A stretch of DNA of 64,000 nt. Source: Vicingaceae bacterium. GTDB lineage: Bacteria > Bacteroidota > Bacteroidia > Flavobacteriales_E > Vicingaceae. The translations under genes were made by a program, and so were the position numbers. The stretch covers positions 1-64,000 of the forward strand of contig JAOKVV010000004.1 in NCBI GenBank assembly GCA_028336925.1, in the 5' to 3' direction. The notes under the pieces were generated by a model. That model was not told the origin of the DNA. It was given only the letters and a program-made list of their open reading frames with translations, and made no database searches. This document shows positions 8,529-15,314 of this stretch, in pieces (the first letter of the stretch is position 1; every line of letters begins with the position of its first letter).

Positions 8529-10001
8529 ATGAGCACAGAAATGAGAAAACCTGTGGTTACAAGTGAATTCGAAAGCGAGTTAAACAACTGGATCGACCAC
8601 AAGATGCAGGCTGTAGAATTAATTAACTCAATTGGAAGTTTACTTTACAACAAATCAGTAGAATTAGTCCTTTTTCGCCACACATTAGTGGACGAAAGTG
8701 TTTCAGAAGTTTTAAAACTTCACAACACTACCCAAAACTTTACCAATAGTCCTGTAAGTATTTACGAAACTAATGAATTGGCAAAGGAATTATTAAAATT
8801 AGACCTTGCTCCGTCAAAAATTGACATTGGTAAATTAGCTAGCGAGTGGACATTAGAAGAAAAAAGCTTTGCAACCAAGGCTGACTTTCTATCTAACAAA
8901 CTAGATGCTATGATCGGTCAAGAAAAAAGCCACTTAGCTCCAAGAGACGTAATCCTTTATGGGTTTGGTCGAATTGGAAGAATCGCGGCTAGAGAGTTGA
9001 TCAAACAAGCTGGGAAAGGTCAGCAGTTGAGATTGAGGGCTATTGTCACTAGAGGTGACAACGAAGTAGCATTAGAAAAAAGAGCTGCTTTATTAAGAAA
9101 TGATTCTGTTCACGGCGCTTTTCCAGGGATAGTAGAAGTAGATACGCAAGTAAGAACCATGACTATTAACGGTCAAGTAATTCAGATGATTAATGCAAAC
9201 AATCCTGATGAAATTGATTACACAGCTTATGGAATAAACAATGCTTTGGTTATAGACAACACCGGTGTTTTTAAAGATCGAACGGCTTTGAGTCGTCACT
9301 TAAAATCTAAAGGTGTTGAGCGAGTGATATTAACTGCTCCCGGGAAAGAGATTCCTAACATCGTTTATGGGATTAATCAAGGTGAAACGGATATTGAAAA
9401 AGAGAATATCTTCTCTGCAGCTTCTTGTACTACCAATGCTATTGTACCTGTTCTTAAAGTGATTGAAGACAAGTTCAAAATAGAGAAAGGCCATATTGAA
9501 ACGGTTCACGCCTATACCAATGACCAAAACTTATTGGACAATATGCACAAAAGTACACGTAGAGGTCGTTCTGCAGCTATCAACATGGTAATTACAGAAA
9601 CTGGCGCAGGAAAAGCGGTAACGAAAGTATTGCCACAGCTTCAAGATAAATTAACTGCAAATGCTGTGCGTGTTCCTACTCCTAACGGTTCATTAGCAAT
9701 TATGAATCTTTCATTGAAAACAGAAACTTCTTTCGAAGAATTAAATGAAGTAATGAGAAATGCGGCACTAGAAGGTGGCTTGGTAAACCAAATTTACTAT
9801 TCTGTAGATCCTGAATTGGTTTCTTCTGATATCGTTGGTAATTCTTGCTGTTCTGTTTTTGATAGCCCGGCTACTATTGTATCTCCTGACAAAAAGAATG
9901 TGGTTCTTTATGTATGGTACGATAATGAGTTTGGATACACGAAACAAGTAATTCGTTTAGCGAAACACGTTTCTAAAGTTAGAAGATTGATTTACTACTA
10001 G
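8529..10001 (+). CDS. gap: Glyceraldehyde-3-phosphate dehydrogenase, long form
   Basis: The product is 490 aa, about 150 more than ordinary GAPDH. The extra part is an N-terminal domain (residues 1-135) with no recognised motif. The NAD-binding motif YGFGRIGRIAAREL follows near residue 140. The catalytic cysteine is in SAASCTTNAIVPV (about residue 300), with the HAYTNDQNLLDNMHKSTRRG and WYDNEFGYTKQVIRL blocks of the family. The enzyme makes 1,3-bisphosphoglycerate in glycolysis or runs in reverse in gluconeogenesis. Long forms are, to my knowledge, widespread in Bacteroidota. A strong terminator follows at 10021-10058. Cofactor preference cannot be judged here. Confidence 0.95.
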   Translation: MSTEMRKPVVTSEFESELNNWIDHKMQAVELINSIGSLLYNKSVELVLFRHTLVDESVSEVLKLHNTTQNFTNSPVSIYETNELAKELLKLDLAPSKIDIGKLASEWTLEEKSFATKADFLSNKLDAMIGQEKSHLAPRDVILYGFGRIGRIAARELIKQAGKGQQLRLRAIVTRGDNEVALEKRAALLRNDSVHGAFPGIVEVDTQVRTMTINGQVIQMINANNPDEIDYTAYGINNALVIDNTGVFKDRTALSRHLKSKGVERVILTAPGKEIPNIVYGINQGETDIEKENIFSAASCTTNAIVPVLKVIEDKFKIEKGHIETVHAYTNDQNLLDNMHKSTRRGRSAAINMVITETGAGKAVTKVLPQLQDKLTANAVRVPTPNGSLAIMNLSLKTETSFEELNEVMRNAALEGGLVNQIYYSVDPELVSSDIVGNSCCSVFDSPATIVSPDKKNVVLYVWYDNEFGYTKQVIRLAKHVSKVRRLIYY

Positions 10002-10020
10002 TAGATCTTTTACAATATAT

Positions 10021-10058
10021 AAAAGAGCCCTTTGATTTTAGAATCGAAGGGCTCTTTT
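10021..10058 (+). terminator. Rho-independent terminator after gap
   Basis: AAAAGAGCCCTT (10021-10032) pairs perfectly with AAGGGCTCTTTT (10047-10058). The stem continues inward by five further pairs, one of them a wobble, to a TTAG loop. Confidence 0.93.
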
Positions 10059-10174
10059 ATTTTGAAGGGTTCCATAGGTTCGCTTTAAATTGTATCCTAA
10101 AATTTAACCTTCCTTGACAAACAATTCTAACCGCTACGTGTACCTTTATCACAACAATTAAAACGAACCTAATT

Positions 10175-11335
10175 ATGTTAAATTTCGATTATAAAAACCC
10201 AACGAAAGTCATCTTTGGGAAAAATCAAATAGAAAAAATAGCTACCGAAATACCTGCTGATGCAAAAGTGCTGATGCTTTACGGCGGTGGAAGTATCAAA
10301 AAGAACGGCATTTATGATCAAGTATCAAAAGCGTTGAGCAATCATACCGTTTTAGAGTTTGGTGGAATAGAAGCCAACCCAAAATACCATACTTTACTAA
10401 AGGCTTTAGACGTTATCAAAAAAGAAAACATCACATTCCTTTTAGCCGTTGGTGGCGGTTCTGTAATTGATGGAACAAAATTTTTATCAAGCGCTGCTTT
10501 GTACGAAGGCGACAATCCTTGGGATATCTTAAAGAAAGCCATTAGAACGGAAGTAGGAATGCCTTTTGGAACTGTATTAACTTTACCCGCTACTGGCTCT
10601 GAAATGAATTCAGGAGCGGTAGTTTCGAATGAAGAAACGAAAGAAAAGCTCGGTATGGGCGGCCCAGGATTATTTCCTCAGTTTTCTGTTTTAGACCCTG
10701 AAGTAATCCGATCTATCCCTCCAAGACAGATCGCGAATGGAATCATGGATTCATTTACGCATGTATTAGAACAATATATTACGTATCCTGCAGGTGCATT
10801 TTTACAAGATCGAATCGCAGAAGGCATCTTACAAACGTTGGTAGAAATCGCGCCAAGAATCACGAAAGACACTTCGGATTACGAAGCTGCAAGTAATTTT
10901 ATGTGGTGCTGCACCATGGCTTTAAATGGATTAATTCAGAAAGGAGTTCCAACCGACTGGGCTACTCACGGAATAGGTCATGAGTTGACTGCTGCTTTTG
11001 AAATTGATCATGCTCGTACTTTAGCCATTATCGGACCTAACTTATACCGTTACAAATTAGATAATAAGAAAGAAAAACTAGCGCAGTATGGCGAACGTGT
11101 TTGGGGAATTACATCAGGTACTTTAGAAGAAAAAGCGACTACTGCAATCGATAAAACAGTAGAATTTATGCACAGTGTAGGCATCGACACCAAACTATCT
11201 GACTACACAAAAGACTATGAAGGATTTGCTCAAAAAATAAAATCTCGTTTTGAGGAACGCGGATGGCTAGCTATGGGTGAGCGGAAAGACATTACACCAA
11301 GTGATGTGGAGAAGATTATTGAGATGAGTTACTAG
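10175..11335 (+). CDS. Iron-containing alcohol dehydrogenase (YqhD/BdhA type)
   Basis: The product is 386 aa, normal for group III alcohol dehydrogenases. These reduce aldehydes such as butyraldehyde with NAD(P)H, often as detoxification. The N-terminus (LNFDYKNPTKVIFGKNQIEK) is diagnostic for the BdhA/YqhD branch. The nucleotide-binding GGGSVIDGTKF (about 95) and LPATGSEMNSG (about 130) follow. The metal-binding residues are in DSFTHVLEQY and HGIGHELTAAFEIDHARTLA. It stands alone after the gap terminator. A weak promoter candidate (TACCTTTA, 10141-10148) lies upstream. The exact substrate cannot be inferred. Confidence 0.94.
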   Translation: MLNFDYKNPTKVIFGKNQIEKIATEIPADAKVLMLYGGGSIKKNGIYDQVSKALSNHTVLEFGGIEANPKYHTLLKALDVIKKENITFLLAVGGGSVIDGTKFLSSAALYEGDNPWDILKKAIRTEVGMPFGTVLTLPATGSEMNSGAVVSNEETKEKLGMGGPGLFPQFSVLDPEVIRSIPPRQIANGIMDSFTHVLEQYITYPAGAFLQDRIAEGILQTLVEIAPRITKDTSDYEAASNFMWCCTMALNGLIQKGVPTDWATHGIGHELTAAFEIDHARTLAIIGPNLYRYKLDNKKEKLAQYGERVWGITSGTLEEKATTAIDKTVEFMHSVGIDTKLSDYTKDYEGFAQKIKSRFEERGWLAMGERKDITPSDVEKIIEMSY

Positions 11336-11340
11336 AAGAA

Positions 11341-11381
11341 GACCGCTACGCTAATAGAAGTTAGACCGCTGCGCTGTTAGA
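11341..11381 (+). repeat. Tandem pair of 18-base repeats
   Basis: GACCGCTACGCTAATAGA (11341-11358) and GACCGCTGCGCTGTTAGA (11364-11381) differ at three positions and are spaced 23 bases start to start. They begin just after the alcohol dehydrogenase stop. Confidence 0.65.
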
Positions 11382-11434
11382 TGATTGGTTAATATAACAA
11401 TTTAGCAATGTAGCAACTTTTCAATGTATCAATA

Positions 11435-11459
11435 TAACAACCCGCCTGCCGGCGTGCAG
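11435..11459 (-). repeat. 25-bp GC-rich palindromic repeat, copy 2
   Basis: The reverse complement is identical over 25 bases to 5549-5573. The flanking AT-rich sequence (11380-11434) is also related, on the complementary strand, to 5574-5640. Confidence 0.8.
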
Positions 11460-11612
11460 CTTTAGCAATAGAATAATGCTTTAATTTCTCATTGCTTCGC
11501 AATGTTTTAACTTGTGATGTAAGAGTAGTTGTCTCGTTTGCTAGAGTTATGATTTCAATGCAGATGTAATTGTAACTAGATGCCTTATAAAATCAAAAAT
11601 CACTATCATATA

Positions 11613-11640
11613 CAGCCGATAAAGTTATCTTTATCGGCTG
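11613..11640 (+). promoter_or_regulatory. Perfect 12-bp inverted repeat over a candidate -7 element of the EamA gene
   Basis: CAGCCGATAAAG (11613-11624) and CTTTATCGGCTG (11629-11640) are exact reverse complements with a TTAT spacer. TATCTTTA at 11626-11633 resembles a -7 element, with the ATG at 11666. It may be a repressor operator or a leader hairpin; a T-rich terminator tail is absent. Confidence 0.5.
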
Positions 11641-11665
11641 TTATCATTTGACTGCCAAATTACCT

Positions 11666-12553
11666 ATGCAAAAATCATTTTATTGGGGTGTATTCCTTGT
11701 ATTTCTAGGAGCTTGTAGTTACGGAGTTCTCGCCACAATTGTAAAGTTGGGGTATATCGCGGGCTATAATACATTTGAAATTACATTTGGGCAGTTTGCT
11801 ATAGGTTGGTCCACGTTACTATTAATCGTTTTAATCCATAAAAAAACGAGATTGCTTTCTACTGCTAACTTTCCCAAGAAACGTAGTTTGATGCTTGCAG
11901 GAGCCTCCATGGGTTTTACAGGTGTTTTTTATTACCTCTGTGTAAAAAATGTATCGGTTTCTTTAGCTATTGTATTATTAATGCAAAGCACGTGGATGGG
12001 AGTTGTTACCGAATGGCTCATTGAAAAACAGCGTCCTCCAATTAGAAAAATTATTGCTGCCGTAATTGTCCTTATCGGAACTGCATTAGCTGCTCAATTA
12101 TTCAATAGTGAATTAGAATTGAATATAACGGGGATCCTTTTGGGGTTAATTGCAGCGATTAGCTACACCATTACCGTTTTTGCATCAGGAACCGTTGCAA
12201 CTAATCTTCCTGCATTGGAAAGAAGTTTCTGGATGCTCTCAGGAGGATTTATAATCGTTCTGATTTATGGATTATTCTCCTACACAGGATCATTTGATAC
12301 TTCTATCCTATTTTCCTACGGAATTCCATTGGCACTTTTTGGAACCATATTACCACCAATACTATTTAATTACGGAATGCCCTCTACAGGAACTGCAGTA
12401 GGAACTATTATTGGAGCAGTAGAATTACCTGTTTCTGTTTTGATGGCTTATTTTATCTTAAGTGAAGTGATTGATTTTGCCCAATGGATCGGTATTTTAT
12501 TAATTCTATCGGCTGTGATTTTGATGAATTATAGACAAGCCCTAAAAAACTAA
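11666..12553 (+). CDS. EamA/DMT-family transporter
   Basis: The product is 295 aa from the ATG at 11666 (MQKSFYWGVFLVFLGACSYG); an in-frame TTG at 11648 would add six residues but is less likely. It consists almost wholly of hydrophobic segments, consistent with ten membrane helices in two EamA halves. The first half includes GASMGFTGVFYYLCVKNVSVS and a WMGVVTEWLIEKQRPP loop. The second half begins GILLGLIAAISYTITVFASG and ends WIGILLILSAVILMNYR. Family members export amino acids or other metabolites in the drug/metabolite transporter superfamily; the substrate here is unknown. A perfect inverted repeat sits directly upstream. The HTTM gene follows after 29 bases. Confidence 0.88.
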   Translation: MQKSFYWGVFLVFLGACSYGVLATIVKLGYIAGYNTFEITFGQFAIGWSTLLLIVLIHKKTRLLSTANFPKKRSLMLAGASMGFTGVFYYLCVKNVSVSLAIVLLMQSTWMGVVTEWLIEKQRPPIRKIIAAVIVLIGTALAAQLFNSELELNITGILLGLIAAISYTITVFASGTVATNLPALERSFWMLSGGFIIVLIYGLFSYTGSFDTSILFSYGIPLALFGTILPPILFNYGMPSTGTAVGTIIGAVELPVSVLMAYFILSEVIDFAQWIGILLILSAVILMNYRQALKN

Positions 12554-12582
12554 TCTATTTTTAGTTTATCTTCGGTAAAAAA

Positions 12583-13896
12583 ATGAAGACCTTTTTACTC
12601 CGCCCTATCGACCCAATCACTCTTAGCATCTTTAGAATTGTCTATGGAATTTGTATGCTTTGGGAATGCCTTTATTTGATTCGAATAGATTTTATTCAGC
12701 ATTTCTTAATCCGTCCTGAAGTTCACTTCAATTATGATTTTGCTGAATTTATTGCTCCGCTACCCAAACCTTTTCTATCGATTGTGTTGATCGGTATTCT
12801 CATTTCTTCCCTACTGTTTATTATTGGAAAGTATATAAAACAATCGGCATGGTTTATTTTTGTTGCCTTTAGTTACCTTTTACTACTCGATAAATCATAC
12901 TACAACAATCATCTTTATCTCATCTGCTTATTTGCCCTATTCTTTGCTATTACTTCTTCTAGCCAAAGCATTAGTGTCGAAAAGATGGCGCCAAAAAAGG
13001 TTCCATATTGGCAACTACTTCTCTTTCAATTACAGTTAGGAATCGTTTATTTTTATGGTGGAATCGCTAAATTAAACAGTGATTGGTTGGTCCGATTTGA
13101 ACCGGCTAAAACCATTCTCAATCAGCGTGCAAGGAATAGCAATTTCAGCTCTATTCTTGAAACAGACTTTGCGGTTTATTTAATAAGTTATGGAGGCTTA
13201 TTATTCGATTTAGGAATCTTCTTTCTTTTAATGTATCGCCCTACAAGAAAAATAGCCTTAATTGGAGCTGTAATCTTCAACGGCATGAATGCTTGGTTGT
13301 TTGACGATATTAATATTTTCCCATTCATGATGTTGGGAGCCTTGGTGCTGTTTATCGAACCGGAAAAAATTCGAATATTCGTCACTAAAAAGCTCCCATC
13401 TATAAAATTAGCATCACCTGAACAGCCAATTGTTCCAACTAAAAATTTGACCTTCCAATTATTAGGGATTTACTTTATTCTCCAACTGCTATTACCATTG
13501 CGACATTTTCTATTTCAGGGAAATACAGAGTGGACAGGAAAAGCTCAGTACTTTTCGTGGCGGATGAAAATTCAAACAAGGGAAACTAAAAAAATGGAAT
13601 TTTCAGTACTTAATTATGATAAAAAAGAAATCGTCAATGTTGACCTTAGAAGCTTTGGATTAAATGATGATCAAATTCGGTTATTAAGCATGCACCCTGA
13701 AACAGGCGTGAAGTTGGCCAAGGAAATTAGGCGAACAGCTGAGTTAAAAGGCATGAAAAATATAGAAGTAAAAGCCAATGTAATTGTTTCTTTTAATGGC
13801 AAAACTCCTCAATCACTTTATAAAGATGTCGACCTATCCAAGGTAGAAGAGCGTATTTTTAAACCTAGAATTTATGTGACAAGGCTGAAGGAATAA
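12583..13896 (+). CDS. HTTM-domain membrane protein (vitamin K-dependent gamma-carboxylase-like)
   Basis: The product is 437 aa with several membrane helices in the first 310 residues. The start (LRPIDPITLSIFRIVYGICMLWECL), the DKSYYNNHLYLICLFAL segment and the LLLFQLQLGIVYFYGGIAKLNSDWL block are characteristic of HTTM proteins, the family that includes the vertebrate vitamin K-dependent gamma-glutamyl carboxylase. A soluble C-terminal part (about 320-437: WRMKIQTRETKKMEFSVLN, KEIRRTAELKGMKNIEVKA) follows. Bacterial members are common in Bacteroidota, but their substrates are not established to my knowledge. It is probably cotranscribed with the EamA gene. A convergent terminator separates it from rocD. 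Confidence 0.85.
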   Translation: MKTFLLRPIDPITLSIFRIVYGICMLWECLYLIRIDFIQHFLIRPEVHFNYDFAEFIAPLPKPFLSIVLIGILISSLLFIIGKYIKQSAWFIFVAFSYLLLLDKSYYNNHLYLICLFALFFAITSSSQSISVEKMAPKKVPYWQLLLFQLQLGIVYFYGGIAKLNSDWLVRFEPAKTILNQRARNSNFSSILETDFAVYLISYGGLLFDLGIFFLLMYRPTRKIALIGAVIFNGMNAWLFDDINIFPFMMLGALVLFIEPEKIRIFVTKKLPSIKLASPEQPIVPTKNLTFQLLGIYFILQLLLPLRHFLFQGNTEWTGKAQYFSWRMKIQTRETKKMEFSVLNYDKKEIVNVDLRSFGLNDDQIRLLSMHPETGVKLAKEIRRTAELKGMKNIEVKANVIVSFNGKTPQSLYKDVDLSKVEERIFKPRIYVTRLKE

Positions 13897-13904
13897 ATAA
13901 AAAT

Positions 13905-13929
13905 ATCCGCTAGGTATGCCCTAGCGGAT
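13905..13929 (-). terminator. Terminator between convergent HTTM gene and rocD
   Basis: ATCCGCTAGG (13905-13914) pairs with CCTAGCGGAT (13920-13929) around a five-base loop. The minus-strand side is followed by ATTTTTATTTATT, so it fits rocD best, but it may act in both directions. Confidence 0.8.
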
Positions 13930-13952
13930 TCATTTATATCACCTGCTTTCGC

Positions 13953-15236
13953 TTACTTCTCAAACGTCTTCAACGTCGAGATAATAATATCGATACATTC
14001 TCTTAATTCAGTTTCTGTCATCACCAATGGCGGTGCAAAACGGATAATATTTCCGTGAGTTGGCTTTGCCAACAAACCATTATTCTTTAGCGCTACACAA
14101 ATATCCCAAGCAGTAGAACTATCCTCAGAATCATTAATCACGATAGCATTCAGTAAACCCCTACCTCTAACTAATGAAACTAAGTTAGACTGCTCCACAT
14201 ATTTATTGATCTCTGCTCTAAAAAGTTCACCTAAAGCACCTGCCTTTGCAGTTAAATCTTCATCTACGATAACATCTAATGCAGCAACCGCAACTTTGCA
14301 TGCTAGTGGGTTTCCACCAAACGTAGATCCATGTTGACCTGGTTTGATCACCATCATCACTTCATCATTTGCTAAAACTGCTGACACTGGGAATACGCCA
14401 CCTGATACGGCTTTGCCTAGAATCAATACATCTGGCTTGAATCCTGCTTTACTCTCACAAGTTTTTCCTGAACAAGTACATCCTTTACAAACGGCTAATA
14501 AACTTCCAGTTCTACCGATTCCTGTTTGCACCTCATCAGCTAATAACAAAACACCTGCTTCCTTGCATAAACGTGCTGCTTCAGCCATATAATCATCAGA
14601 AGGAACAAAAACGCCTGCCTCACCTTGAATTGGCTCTACTAGAAATCCTGCTATATTGTCTTGCTTTAATACTTCTTCTAAAGCCTTCAAATCATTATAA
14701 GGAACACTTAAGAAACCCGGCGTATAAGGCCCAAAGTTTTTTCGTGCTACTTCATCGTTTGAAAATGAAACGATAGTTGTGGTTCTTCCATGAAAGTTTC
14801 CATCAGCTACAATTATCTTTGCTGCATCTTCAGGAATACCTTTTTTCTCATACGCCCACTTTCTGCAAAGCTTGATCGCCGTTTCCACAGCTTCAGCACC
14901 TGTATTCATTGGCAATACCTTATCATAATCGAAATAACTCGTGATGTATTTTTCAAAAGGCCCCAATACATCGTTATAAAATGCACGAGATGTCAAGGTT
15001 AAGGTTTTAGCTTGCTCCACCAGTGCATTTACAATTTTAGGATGACAGTGACCTTGATTTACAGCAGAATAAGCCGACAAAAAATCATAATATTTCTTTC
15101 CTTCTACATCCCAAACATGAACTCCTTCACCTTTAGCCAATACCACAGGTAATGGATGGTAATTATGGGCTCCGTATCGGTCTTCCATTTTTATCGCTTG
15201 CTCAGAAGCGGTAATCTTTTCCTTCAATAAACTCAT
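13953..15236 (-). CDS. rocD: Ornithine aminotransferase with a cysteine-rich insert
   Basis: The product is 427 aa. It transfers the delta-amino group of ornithine to 2-oxoglutarate, linking arginine breakdown to glutamate and proline. The N-terminus EDRYGAHNYHPLPVVLAKGEG is specific for this enzyme. The class III aminotransferase core shows LLADEVQTGIGRTG and the PLP-lysine motif LILGKAVSGGVFPVSAV. Between these lies CKGCTCSGKTCE, a four-cysteine cluster where the classical enzyme has a short acidic loop. I recall similar inserts in other Bacteroidota ornithine aminotransferases, so it is probably a lineage trait and might bind a metal (inference). The promoter overlaps that of the divergent TPR gene. 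Confidence 0.94.
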   Translation of the reverse strand: MSLLKEKITASEQAIKMEDRYGAHNYHPLPVVLAKGEGVHVWDVEGKKYYDFLSAYSAVNQGHCHPKIVNALVEQAKTLTLTSRAFYNDVLGPFEKYITSYFDYDKVLPMNTGAEAVETAIKLCRKWAYEKKGIPEDAAKIIVADGNFHGRTTTIVSFSNDEVARKNFGPYTPGFLSVPYNDLKALEEVLKQDNIAGFLVEPIQGEAGVFVPSDDYMAEAARLCKEAGVLLLADEVQTGIGRTGSLLAVCKGCTCSGKTCESKAGFKPDVLILGKAVSGGVFPVSAVLANDEVMMVIKPGQHGSTFGGNPLACKVAVAALDVIVDEDLTAKAGALGELFRAEINKYVEQSNLVSLVRGRGLLNAIVINDSEDSSTAWDICVALKNNGLLAKPTHGNIIRFAPPLVMTETELRECIDIIISTLKTFEK

Positions 15237-15271
15237 TTGTCGTCTGCTTTAATTCTTCAAAAATTGAAGTA

Positions 15272-15289
15272 CAAATATATCTATATTTG
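15272..15289. promoter_or_regulatory. Palindromic pair of divergent -7 elements (rocD / GT-C TPR gene)
   Basis: CAAATATA at 15272-15279 is TATATTTG on the minus strand and faces rocD (start 15236). TATATTTG at 15282-15289 faces the gene at 15315. Together with the TC spacer they form an 8-bp inverted repeat. Both match TAnnTTTG exactly. For the plus side, a TTG lies at 15264-15266. Confidence 0.7.
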
Positions 15290-15314
15290 AACGGAATTCT
15301 AAGTAACCATCAAT

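Larger units (their letters stand above)
11336..11612. other. Repeat-rich intergenic stretch
   Basis: There is no credible ORF. It holds a direct repeat of GACCGCTRCGCT (11341-11381), degenerate AACAATTTAGCAATGTAGC-type repeats (about 11390-11440), the second copy of the 25-bp palindrome (11435-11459) and a small hairpin CATTGCTTCGCAATG (11491-11505). Confidence 0.6.
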
